Notes: generated by a model not told the origin, from the sequence alone. A stretch of 10,272 nt of DNA from Actinomycetota bacterium (GCA_003157225.1 PMIZ01000404.1:500-10771); one strand, 5' to 3'; counted from the first letter of the stretch, positions 1 to 6,520 are shown. Numbers and translations are program-made.

Positions 1-215
1 CCGAGACGGCGATCGACGGAATAGGCACGCAAGATGCGCAGACACCACAATGAGTAGCCGACCAGAAAGGCGGCGTAGAAAATCCACACTGTTGCCGAGC
101 GGACCCCGGCCAAGGGCGGACACACGAGTCCGATGATTGTTAGGAGAACCAGCCTCGCCCGGGCTTTGCGGTGCTCGGTGACGCGTGACGACCGGGCTGT
201 ACCGTTGCTGTTCAT
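1..215 (-). CDS. Unrecognised membrane protein, N-terminal part (runs off the window)
   Basis: Open frame from an ATG at 215-213 to the window edge, 71 codons visible and the 3' end missing. The product begins with a basic, polar stretch (about residues 1-21, many Arg/Lys) and then has two hydrophobic segments, roughly residues 22-38 and 42-62, separated by a short Arg-Ser turn, followed by another basic stretch. This fits a two-helix membrane hairpin at the N terminus, with the positive-inside rule placing the N terminus in the cytoplasm. The start is supported by a good sigma-70-type promoter just upstream (-10 at 231-236, -35 at 254-259), which leaves only a very short leader, with GGGA as a weak ribosome site. 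I do not recognise the family; a sensor kinase, cyclase or small membrane protein are all possible because the rest lies outside the window. Confidence 0.6.
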   Translation of the reverse strand, partial: MNSNGTARSSRVTEHRKARARLVLLTIIGLVCPPLAGVRSATVWIFYAAFLVGYSLWCLRILRAYSVDRRL

Positions 216-230
216 TCTTCAGTCCCTTGC

Positions 231-259
231 AGTATAGGACGACTGCAACGGTTTAGCAA
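231..259 (-). promoter_or_regulatory. Sigma-70-type promoter of the leftmost membrane protein gene
   Basis: Read on the minus strand: -35 TTGCTA (259-254), a spacer of exactly 17 bases, and -10 TATACT (236-231). Transcription would start near 224, giving a leader of about 10 bases before the ATG at 215. The area is AT-rich compared with its surroundings. The -35 box is part of a perfect inverted repeat (252-273), so the promoter is probably controlled by a dimeric DNA-binding protein. Confidence 0.7.
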
Positions 260-273
260 TAGATATTGCTAAA
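252..273. promoter_or_regulatory. Perfect 9+4+9 inverted repeat, probable operator
   Basis: Left arm TTTAGCAAT (252-260), spacer AGAT, right arm ATTGCTAAA (265-273), with no mismatch. It covers the -35 box of the promoter driving the leftmost gene, the usual position for a repressor that blocks RNA polymerase. The arms are AT-rich, no T-run follows a stem of high GC content, and no gene ends here, so a terminator is unlikely. The 4-base centre resembles the geometry of FNR/CRP-type sites, but the arm sequence does not match a consensus I know, so the regulator is not named. Confidence 0.6.
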
Positions 274-568
274 ACTAATTTATGAAATGAACTCGTACGC
301 TTCTGGAGTACCTGGCCGCCCTAAGAATACTCGCCGACCGCAGTCAAAGCGAGCGGTCCGCAGGTGGCGGGACCTGCTTGGCGCCAGACCTTAGCAGGCT
401 GTTGGGTAACGACGCCGCGCCTGGTGCCCTTTGGGCGTGGACACGATCGCCGCGCGCGAGACGAGGACGCGGGAAGCGCGAATGGCAGCGCCATTTGTGC
501 GACCGAGGACGCAGTATCGCGCCGGCCAGCGTGCCCTGGTGGCCGTGGCTTCGTTGTTCAGAGGCCTC
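274..568. other. Gene-free stretch between the leftmost gene and the stress-protein gene
   Basis: I see no convincing gene here on either strand. The open frames on the plus strand lack recognisable domains and run antisense into the stress-protein gene; their products are Arg/Gly/Ala-rich, as expected of frame shadows in GC-rich DNA. A small hairpin (GCAGGT at 360-365 with ACCTGC at 372-377, 6-base loop) has no T-run and is not called a terminator. An AGAGGCCTCT palindrome lies immediately after the stress-protein stop. Confidence 0.5.
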
Positions 569-997
569 TTAGGGGACGAGGAGGATGGGGATGCGGACGT
601 GGCGGGAGACCCTGTAGCTCACGCTGCCGAGGATCAGGTCCTTGGGCTCGTCGCGGCTCTTGCGGCCCATGATCACGAGGTCGGCTCCACTGCTCTCTAT
701 CTCTGAGAGGATGGTCTCTGCCGGCGGTCCCACCGCCACCTTGACCTCAGCGCCGATACACCGTTCGCGCAGGAAAGCGACCGCCGCACGCAAGGAGTCC
801 TGCGCCAGGCGCTCGATGTAGCCCTCGATGGTCCGCTGATTCATGGTGGCAGCCAGGACCACCTGCTGCGGAACGGTGACGACCGTGAGCAGGAGTAGTT
901 CGGCCTGATAGCGGGCGACCATCTGAGCGGCCACCTTCACGCCTCTGAAAGACGCGTCGGTGCCGTCGCTCGCGACCAGTATCCGCTCGAAGATCAA
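569..997 (-). CDS. Universal stress protein (UspA-type), 142 aa
   Basis: Single-domain universal stress protein, the usual length of about 140-150 residues; cytoplasmic, probably a dimer. It opens with the family strand FERILVASDGTDAS (Asp11 near the nucleotide site) and ends with a nucleotide-binding segment, residues 109-125. The ATP-type motif is G-x2-G-x9-G-S/T; here the positions read Gly111, Ser114, Gly124, Ser125, so only the second glycine is replaced by serine. Whether it still binds ATP cannot be told from sequence. Start: I chose the TTG at 997-995 because GGGAGG (1008-1003) lies 5 bases upstream; the longer reading frame runs into the tRNA-Ala gene and would add an unrelated N terminus. 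The tRNA-Ala gene ends only 32 bases upstream in the same direction and no separate promoter is evident, so the two may share a transcript. Confidence 0.9.
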   Translation of the reverse strand: MIFERILVASDGTDASFRGVKVAAQMVARYQAELLLLTVVTVPQQVVLAATMNQRTIEGYIERLAQDSLRAAVAFLRERCIGAEVKVAVGPPAETILSEIESSGADLVIMGRKSRDEPKDLILGSVSYRVSRHVRIPILLVP

Positions 998-1029
998 GAG
1001 TTCCTCCCGCTGCCTGCTCGAATCAGAAA

Positions 1030-1102
1030 TGGAGGATACCGGGGTCGAACCGGCGACCTCCGCCGTGCAAAGGCGGCGCTCTCCCAACTGAGCTAATCCC
1101 CC
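1030..1102 (-). tRNA. tRNA-Ala(UGC)
   Basis: A full cloverleaf can be folded on the minus strand. The 7-bp acceptor stem GGGGGAT/ATCCTCC contains a G3:U70 wobble, the classic alanine identity element. The D-arm contains AGCTCAGTTGGGAGAGC. The anticodon stem CCGCC/GGCGG encloses the loop TTTGCAC (anticodon TGC). The T-arm contains GGTTCGAACCCC. The discriminator is A and CCA is not encoded (ATTT follows). Length is 73 bases. Confidence 0.97.
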
Positions 1103-1206
1103 GGGTCAAACGTGCGTACGCCTGCTGGTGCAAAGGGTCGATGGTGGACATAACCGAACGGACTTCGAACCTTTGCCAGGGTCCGAAGCGTCCGCCCACC
1201 TCGGAT

Positions 1207-1235
1207 AGTCTACCCCAAAGGGATGACTGCACAAA
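1207..1235 (-). promoter_or_regulatory. Possible promoter for tRNA-Ala and the stress-protein gene
   Basis: On the minus strand TTTGTG (1235-1230), a 17-base spacer, then TAGACT (1212-1207). This would start transcription about 100 bases upstream of the tRNA. It is only a moderate match to consensus, but it is the best candidate I see in the 220 bases between lgt and the tRNA. The rest of that gap holds an imperfectly placed stem (AGCCGCT at 1287-1293 with AGCGGCT at 1310-1316) without a T-run on the minus strand. Confidence 0.35.
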
Positions 1236-1322
1236 GGAAACCAGCCCCGTGTTCAGGACGCGGGCGGCAGAGATTGCGGTTGTTTTAGCCGCTATTCCCG
1301 AAAACCTGCAGCGGCTGTGCGA

Positions 1323-2216
1323 TCAACTCTCGCCGTGATCATCATGCTCGACGGTAGTCCTGTCTGGCACCGGTTCGCCGGTCGCGAGGCCGACAAGCTC
1401 GGAATTCCCCAGCTCTTGGGTGCTGACCGTTCGCAGTGCCCGTACGCTCGCTCTTCTCTTCAGAAGATACATGGCCGGCGGCACCAGGATGATGCCAGCC
1501 ACGGCGAAGAGCTGGGCCTCTCGCATCCCGAGGAAGATGATGTTGTTCACCCGATAAAACGAAATGAAGAAGCGCCCCAGCGAGTAGAGGCCAAGATAGC
1601 AAAGGATTGCCATGCCATCCGTCTTGAAACGTGGCACGAGGTACAAGAGCAGCCCTACCATGACAAGGAGCCAGAGCTGCTCGTAGACGGGCGTCGGGTG
1701 AGTTGGTACCCCGAGCAGATTGCTCGGAAGAAGCGCGTTTGGATTAGTGTAGGTGATGCCCCAGGGAAGCTTTGTGGGCGGCCCCCACGTGTCCCCGTTT
1801 ATGATGTTGGCGAAACGGCCGATGATCTGGGCCACCGGAAACGCGAGAGCGGTCGCGTCCAGCACCCGGAGAGTGGGGAGCTTCTTCCAGCGGCAGTAGA
1901 TGACGAGGCCCACGATGCCCCCGGTGAGCACGCCGTATATGGCGAGGCCTATGAGCTGCCAGCCAACGATCTGCCCCGGGTGATGCCAGTAGTAACCGAA
2001 GTTGTCAAGCACGCTGAAAAGGCGCGCGCCGATGATGCCCAGGGGCACCGCGATAATGGCTATCCCCCAAGCATGATCGGGGGAAATGCTCCGTCGGCGA
2101 AGTCCGCGAGCGAAGATCACGAGGCCGACGAGGAGGCCGAACATCATGATGAAGCCGTACCAATGGGGAGCAAATGGCCCGATCTTTACGATGATCGGAT
2201 CAATATTGATGGTCAT
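1323..2216 (-). CDS. lgt: Prolipoprotein diacylglyceryl transferase (Lgt), 297 aa
   Basis: Integral membrane enzyme that moves a diacylglyceryl group from phosphatidylglycerol to the lipobox cysteine of prelipoproteins, the first step of lipoprotein maturation. About seven hydrophobic segments are visible. Family marks: an N-terminal HWYGFIMMFG segment, GARLF at 63-67, the signature GRFANIINGD at 133-142 (Arg134 and Asn137 correspond to essential E. coli Arg143 and Asn146), HPTPVYE at 173-179 and FYR at 220-222. The position of E. coli His103 is Tyr94 (IYG instead of IHG). A polar tail of about 45 residues after the last helix is not part of the conserved core. The gene starts 9 bases after the stop of the second permease with no clear ribosome site, so it is probably translated by coupling as the last gene of the metal-uptake operon. 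The N terminus at this ATG fits family alignments. Confidence 0.95.
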   Translation of the reverse strand: MTINIDPIIVKIGPFAPHWYGFIMMFGLLVGLVIFARGLRRRSISPDHAWGIAIIAVPLGIIGARLFSVLDNFGYYWHHPGQIVGWQLIGLAIYGVLTGGIVGLVIYCRWKKLPTLRVLDATALAFPVAQIIGRFANIINGDTWGPPTKLPWGITYTNPNALLPSNLLGVPTHPTPVYEQLWLLVMVGLLLYLVPRFKTDGMAILCYLGLYSLGRFFISFYRVNNIIFLGMREAQLFAVAGIILVPPAMYLLKRRASVRALRTVSTQELGNSELVGLATGEPVPDRTTVEHDDHGES

Positions 2217-2225
2217 GCCAACAAT

Positions 2226-3101
2226 CTAGGTCTCAACTGTTTCGCTTGCCCTCATCCTCAACAGCCTTCGCCGGAGCGATAGCCGAGAAGAACGAGTGCC
2301 CGTGGCGAGAAGCACTGCGAAGTATACCCCCGCGGCTGCGGCAAGGATGGCGAAGCTCGGAGGAACCCTGGGCACTGCGTAGCTTATGATGAGACCGGCC
2401 CACATTTCAGCAACCGCTATCAGTCCCGATAGCCAAAAGCCGAGATAGGGTCGGGTCGTCAAGCGATGAGCGGCCCCCGCGGGAGCGGCGAGCAGCCCGA
2501 GCAGTAACAGAGCACCGACGGCTTGCGCGGAAAGAGCGGAGGTCACTCCGACGAGCCCGAGGAACCCGATGCCAAGAGCACGTACCGGTACTCCTCGAGC
2601 GACGGCAACCGATTCATCTACGCTCGCGAAGAAAAGAGGGCGACCAATGAAAACGAGCACCGCGACCACCCCCAACCCTGCGATCGCGGCCACCAGTGCC
2701 TGCGTTCCGCTCAGCCCTAGAATCGAGCCGAAGAGCACTGAGACGCTAGTGCCGCCGGTGGCAGCCGCCTGTGAGCTGACGTAGAGCGTGAGGAAAAGAA
2801 CCCCGAGGCCCAGGATCCAAGCAAAGATGCTGCCGATGATGGCATCGTCAGCCCGCCCCCGCTGACCCAGCAAGCCCATGAAGAGGGCGACGGCGATCGT
2901 GAAGACGAAGAGGCCGATCCGGGGATCAAGCCCAGCCGCAAGGGCCGCAAGCGCCCCCGTGAAAGCCACGTGGCTGAGCGCATCCCCCGTGAAGACCTGA
3001 GCCCTGAGGACCACGAAGTAGCCGACGAGACCAGAGGCGAGCGCGATGGCCGAACCTGCCAGGAGGGCGTGCTGCATGAAGGGCTGGCCGAAGAAGCTCA
3101 T
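2226..3101 (-). CDS. ABC-3 family metal transporter permease 2 (ZnuB/TroC-like), 291 aa
   Basis: Polytopic membrane protein, hydrophobic along most of its length (about eight segments) with a basic C-terminal tail. It belongs to the permease family of zinc/manganese/iron ABC importers. The family segment LR-x-x-x-F-x-GDALSH-x-x-x-x-G occurs at residues 32-49 and keeps both Asp40 and His44, residues linked to metal passage in PsaC-type permeases. Start: the frame is open for 60 more codons upstream, but the ATG at 3101-3099 overlaps the TGA of the first permease as ATGA, and the conserved N terminus (a short polar segment, then the first helix) begins there. No strong Shine-Dalgarno precedes it, in keeping with translational coupling. 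It differs clearly in sequence from the first permease, so the transporter is expected to contain a heterodimeric membrane part. Confidence 0.92.
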   Translation of the reverse strand: MSFFGQPFMQHALLAGSAIALASGLVGYFVVLRAQVFTGDALSHVAFTGALAALAAGLDPRIGLFVFTIAVALFMGLLGQRGRADDAIIGSIFAWILGLGVLFLTLYVSSQAAATGGTSVSVLFGSILGLSGTQALVAAIAGLGVVAVLVFIGRPLFFASVDESVAVARGVPVRALGIGFLGLVGVTSALSAQAVGALLLLGLLAAPAGAAHRLTTRPYLGFWLSGLIAVAEMWAGLIISYAVPRVPPSFAILAAAAGVYFAVLLATGTRSSRLSLRRRLLRMRASETVET

Positions 3102-3985
3102 GCCGCCGCGCTTCGTGCTCGTCTCTCGGACACTAGCGACCAGAGACCGGCGAGCAGGTAGATACCGAACGCAAACGTGGTCACGTAGAATCCCACCGGA
3201 TACGGGGTGTAGAAAGCCACGGCCAGCGAGAGCCACGTGACCACAAGCCCAACGGCCACGGCGATTCCCATGCTGAGCCAAGGCCTCGCCGTCAGGCGCT
3301 GGGCGGCGGCGGCCGGCATGACAAGGAGCGCGAATACAAGGAGCGCGCCCGTTATCTGGCTGACCTCGGCAACAGCCACCGCGAGAAGCAACAAGAACCC
3401 AGCCGAAAGCAGCCGCACCGGAACACCCCGGGCGGCGGCCGCCTCCGGATCTAGGCTTGCGAAAAGAAGCGGGCGGGCCCCTCCCGCGAGAAGGCCCAAC
3501 ACGACTACAGCCGCAACCGCAAGAACGAAGACCTGGGTAAGGCTGATGCCCAAGAAGGTTCCAAACAGCAGCGCATTGAGACCGCTTAGGAAGCCCGGAT
3601 AGAGAGCGACGAAAAGGAACCCGCAGGCAAGCACGAAGGCCTGAACGGTGCCGGTAATGGCGGATTCTTCCCCCCGGCCTCGACGCCCCGCTCCCGGCAG
3701 AAGACTGATGGCAAGAGCAGCAAGGATAGCTCCCGCAAAGTACCCATAGGCTGCCCCGATACCGATAACTGCGGCTCCAGCGGCGCCGGGAAAGCCGACA
3801 AGAGCCAGGGTGTGGCCGGCAAAACTCTGCCTCCTAAGCACCATGAACCAGCCGACGAGCCCGGCAAGCACCGCCACGATGGTCCCGGCAACAAGCGCGT
3901 GAACCATGAAGGAGTAGGTGAAGAGTTGCCCCAGATCCGTCAGTGGGTTCCAGGAGAGGCTAGCCTGGGCCGTCACAGAACGCAT
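3098..3985 (-). CDS. ABC-3 family metal transporter permease 1 (ZnuB-like), 295 aa
   Basis: Second membrane subunit of the metal importer, with about eight hydrophobic segments. It has the general family layout, including LVGWFMVLRRQSFAGH at residues 43-58 and a LLVFALLVMPAAAA helix near the middle of the C-terminal half. Where permease 2 has GDALSH, this protein has GHTLAL (residues 57-62), so the conserved Asp and His are both missing. Start: GTG at 4000 is possible, but I prefer the ATG at 3985-3983, which lies just after AGGAGG (spacing 3-4). It then overlaps the end of the ATPase gene by 26 bases. Its stop overlaps the next start as ATGA. Function as a partner of permease 2 is inferred from operon position. 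Confidence 0.9.
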   Translation of the reverse strand: MRSVTAQASLSWNPLTDLGQLFTYSFMVHALVAGTIVAVLAGLVGWFMVLRRQSFAGHTLALVGFPGAAGAAVIGIGAAYGYFAGAILAALAISLLPGAGRRGRGEESAITGTVQAFVLACGFLFVALYPGFLSGLNALLFGTFLGISLTQVFVLAVAAVVVLGLLAGGARPLLFASLDPEAAAARGVPVRLLSAGFLLLLAVAVAEVSQITGALLVFALLVMPAAAAQRLTARPWLSMGIAVAVGLVVTWLSLAVAFYTPYPVGFYVTTFAFGIYLLAGLWSLVSERRARSAAA

Positions 3986-4850
3986 GCTCCTCCTCGTCAC
4001 AACGACCGATCAGATTACCGGGACACTCGGTCGGGCCCGTCTCCTCTTCTGGCTCAGCCACAACCAGCAGCCGGCCGTCCGACGTAGAGTGCACCTCCAC
4101 CCGCGAGCCGTAGATGCGACTGAGCGTCTCGCTTGAGATGACCTCACTAGGCGTCCCCGCCGCGACACCCTGCTTCGCGATGTAGATTAGCTTTCCGGCC
4201 TGGCCGACAATGCGGTTCACATCATGGGTCACCATGATGACTGTCATCGCCTTTTCCCTGGAGATTCGGCCGATAAGGGCGGTGATGGCCGTCTGAGTCG
4301 GGTAGTCGAGACTCGCCAGCGGCTCGTCCAGAAGCAACAGATCTGGTTGGTGCACGATGGCTTGCGCAATCAGTAACCGCTTCTGCTCGCCACCCGAGAG
4401 GTTTCCTATTGGGCGGTTGGCATAAGCCGACGCGCCCACGAGATCTATGACTTCGGCCACCCGCCTCGGTCCGTCGCGACCATCTGCCCCGAACAGACGG
4501 GGGGCCGGGAAGGGCATTCCCCAGCGGTCGCCGTCAAGGCCTAGACGTACGACGTCCACTCCCCGCACCCGTACCGACTGGTCGAAGGTGCGAGCCTGCG
4601 GAAGGTAGCCAACGCGAGCGCGCGCTTCCCTGGGCGGTAGACCGAAGACTCGGACTTCCCCCTTTGCGAGCGGCACCAGTCCCAGAATGACCTTGAGAAG
4701 AATCGTTTTCCCTACCCCGTTGGGGCCGAGCAGGGCCACGAACTCACCACGGGACACCGCAAGACTGACGCTACTCCAAAGGACGCGCTTCGCCATCTCG
4801 GCGCTCGCTTCCTTGAACTCGATCGCCTTCTCGGGGGCAACTTCGGCCAT
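3960..4850 (-). CDS. ABC transporter ATPase for metal uptake (ZnuC-like), 296 aa
   Basis: Cytoplasmic motor subunit of the metal importer. All ATPase motifs are intact: Walker A GPNGVGKT at 42-49, Q-loop glutamine at 85 (LPQ), signature LSGGE at 151-155, Walker B LLLLDEP at 171-177, and the switch histidine at 209 (VTHD). There is an insertion of about 20 residues between the Q-loop and the signature (around 106-130). The C terminus (about 264-296) is longer than the core fold needs; it is acidic and holds Cys276, Cys284, His289 and Cys292. The ATG at 4850 lies one base after the stop of the binding-protein gene and GGAAGG just before it serves as ribosome site. The last codons also encode the ribosome site of the next gene (GAGGAGGAG read as Glu-Glu-Glu). 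Confidence 0.95.
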   Translation of the reverse strand: MAEVAPEKAIEFKEASAEMAKRVLWSSVSLAVSRGEFVALLGPNGVGKTILLKVILGLVPLAKGEVRVFGLPPREARARVGYLPQARTFDQSVRVRGVDVVRLGLDGDRWGMPFPAPRLFGADGRDGPRRVAEVIDLVGASAYANRPIGNLSGGEQKRLLIAQAIVHQPDLLLLDEPLASLDYPTQTAITALIGRISREKAMTVIMVTHDVNRIVGQAGKLIYIAKQGVAAGTPSEVISSETLSRIYGSRVEVHSTSDGRLLVVAEPEEETGPTECPGNLIGRCDEEEHAFCDGPG

Positions 4851-4851
4851 G

Positions 4852-5775
4852 TCACCTTCCCGTAGCCTGGGCGAGCGCAGCCTGGATGCGGATGAGTTGC
4901 GCTACCTGCCAGTCCTGGAAGGTAGCCGTCGCAGGCTCGAGCGTCTCGGTGATGGTCACCACCGGGATATCGGCCGCTTTCGCTTCACTTACTTGTGTTT
5001 GGATATCCGGGATGGCGTTCTGGGAGTTGTAGATGTAGACCTTGATCTGTTTCGTCTTGATCTGCTGGTCGATGGTCGCCTTGTCCTGGGCGGTCGGTTC
5101 GGTCCCCTCACTTGTCGCGTTAAGGAAGGAACCGGGAGTGAGGAGGTTGAGCCCAAGAGCCTGAGCGAGGGGCACCATGATGCTCTCCGAGGCCCCGATG
5201 GACGTCCCCTCGTACTTCGCTTTGATGGAAGAGATCAGCAGGTCGTAGGGCGCGAGAAACTCGGTTTCGTACGTCGACCTTTGTTGGTCGAAGTAGGTGG
5301 CGTCCTTCGGATCGAGGGTCTTGAGATCGGCGGCTATCTGCGCAATCACTTTGCGTACGCTGTCAGGCGAGTACCACTGATGTGGATTGCCGCCCGGTTT
5401 CACCCCTACAACATCGCCGACGTTCAGAACCAGCCGACCGGAGACCGAGCTTGAGCTGACCAACCGATCCGCCCAGGGGTCATAGCCGATGCCGTCCTCG
5501 ATCACAAGCTTAGCCGTCGCGAACTTGAGAGCGTCCTGGGCAGTGGGTTCGTAGTCATGCGGATCTGTGCTCGGATTGGTGATGATGCTCACAATGCTCG
5601 CGCGCTGTCCGGCCAGCTGGGCGGCTATGCTGCCCCAGAAGTTCTCGGCAGCGACCACCGAAACCGTGCCCGAAGAAGGTGGCGCCGAACCGCAGCTTGC
5701 AAGAAGTGCGGGGACAACTAGCGTGAAGCCAAAGACCAGGACAAGAATGGGTCCTAAAGGCCTTTTCAGGCGCAT
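4852..5775 (-). CDS. Metal-binding lipoprotein of ABC importer (ZnuA/TroA/PsaA family), 307 aa
   Basis: Extracytoplasmic binding protein that captures a divalent metal and hands it to the permeases. It has a basic N terminus, a hydrophobic signal segment (about 10-24) and a lipobox L-A-S-C with Cys28 as the lipidation site. Metal ligands inferred by alignment to the family: His73 (DPHDYE), His132 (NPHQWY), Glu197 (where ZnuA has the third His, spacing to the following GL kept) and Glu280 (ETLEP, family Asp/Glu). There is no His-rich loop of the kind seen in many ZnuA proteins. The pattern His, His, Glu, acid is that of PsaA/MntC-type Mn binders, so Mn is as plausible as Zn. The start ATG overlaps the stop of the regulator gene (TGATG), and GGGAGGGG lies upstream. 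The next gene begins one base after the stop. Confidence 0.93.
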   Translation of the reverse strand: MRLKRPLGPILVLVFGFTLVVPALLASCGSAPPSSGTVSVVAAENFWGSIAAQLAGQRASIVSIITNPSTDPHDYEPTAQDALKFATAKLVIEDGIGYDPWADRLVSSSSVSGRLVLNVGDVVGVKPGGNPHQWYSPDSVRKVIAQIAADLKTLDPKDATYFDQQRSTYETEFLAPYDLLISSIKAKYEGTSIGASESIMVPLAQALGLNLLTPGSFLNATSEGTEPTAQDKATIDQQIKTKQIKVYIYNSQNAIPDIQTQVSEAKAADIPVVTITETLEPATATFQDWQVAQLIRIQAALAQATGR

Positions 5776-6236
5776 CAGCTCACCACCCCTCCCTTGCTCG
5801 TTTTCGGGCTTGGTCGTTGGCAGTCACTGCAGGTTCCGGCTAGTTCCACGAAGTGAGCGGTGATGGAAAAACCCGTTTCTCGTGCCGCGCCTCGTTCGAG
5901 TGCGGCCACATCGCAGGAAGAGAACTCCGAAACGCGTCCGCACTCGGTGCAAATCACATAGTGCCCGTGCTCGGCCCGTGCTTGCGCAACCCCGGCGCAT
6001 CCCTTGCTGGTGTGGACGCGTCTGATCATGCCGTTGTCGTTCAGCGCTTCCATCGCCCGGTACACGGTCGCCAATCCGAGTTCAGGGCATTGGCCCCGGG
6101 CGAGTTTCAGAATCTCGGCCGGTTCGAGTGCGCAACCGGCTTCCTCTATCGCAGCAAGGACTGCCGCTCGCTGCCGGGTCACTCGGAAGCCGTGTCCATG
6201 CAATTCTTTGGCCGCTCGCTCTACGTTCACAACCAC
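5775..6236 (-). CDS. Fur-family metal-dependent repressor (Zur-like), 153 aa
   Basis: Dimeric DNA-binding regulator of the Fur/Zur/PerR family; full family length. An N-terminal winged helix includes RVTRQRAAVL (18-27) and the recognition-helix segment GLATVYRAMEAL (54-65). The C-terminal dimerisation domain has the HGHYVICTECG segment (90-100) and two CxxC pairs, Cys96/Cys99 and Cys136/Cys139, that form the structural zinc site of the family. Several extra Cys (35, 50, 80, 108) are present. Being first in the metal-uptake operon, it most likely represses it when metal is plentiful. Zur is the likely subtype, but a Mn-responsive (Mur-like) role is not excluded given the ligand set of the next gene's product. 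Start: GTG at 6236 is preferred over GTG at 6242, because GGAG then lies 5 bases upstream; from 6242 the site would touch the start codon. Confidence 0.92.
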   Translation of the reverse strand: MVVNVERAAKELHGHGFRVTRQRAAVLAAIEEAGCALEPAEILKLARGQCPELGLATVYRAMEALNDNGMIRRVHTSKGCAGVAQARAEHGHYVICTECGRVSEFSSCDVAALERGAARETGFSITAHFVELAGTCSDCQRPSPKTSKGGVVS

Positions 6237-6280
6237 TCTCACTCCTCAGTCCTTTGAACATACCACGTACGCCGCGTAGA

Positions 6281-6295
6281 TGAGAAGGTTTCTCG
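6281..6295. promoter_or_regulatory. Candidate operator (Zur-type dyad) upstream of the metal-uptake operon
   Basis: Inverted repeat GAGAA-GGT-TTCTC (6282-6294), about 45 bases upstream of the regulator start. Read on plus as TGAGAAGGTTTCTCG, it agrees at 10 of 15 positions with the actinobacterial Zur-box form TGAAAATGATTTTCA that I recall. A possible -10 (TATGTT, minus, 6262-6257) would put this dyad over the -35 region, fitting repression. The -35 itself is weak. The regulator binding here is an inference. Confidence 0.4.
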
Positions 6296-6435
6296 CCAAG
6301 GCTGAAACGAAACGTAGGTCGTGGGAACAATTTCAAGAAGAGTCGGACGGTCTGCACGCCCCCAGCGATCGGGGCGGGCGGACACCGGGAGTTCCTGCTT
6401 TGCGGGGGGAACGTTGTCGTTTCGGCAACGATGAG

Positions 6436-6509
<74 letters not shown>

Positions 6510-6520
6510 ACGCGCGGGGT

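Noticed and set aside
364..706. Three overlapping plus-strand frames before the stress-protein gene
   Set aside because: They overlap the stress-protein gene antisense, have Arg/Gly-rich products without domains and no good ribosome sites; frame shadows in GC-rich DNA.
1287..1316. Stem AGCCGCT/AGCGGCT as an lgt terminator
   Set aside because: The T-run is on the wrong side for minus-strand transcription and the loop is long (16 bases).
1317..2282. Plus-strand frame of 321 codons antisense to lgt
   Set aside because: Almost entirely antisense to a clear lgt; its composition (His, Asp, Glu, Arg rich) is typical of an antisense shadow and no domain is visible.
3102..3281. 60-codon upstream extension of permease 2
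   Set aside because: It lies within permease 1 in another frame, and the ATGA overlap at 3101-3098 gives a normal operon junction and the expected family N terminus.
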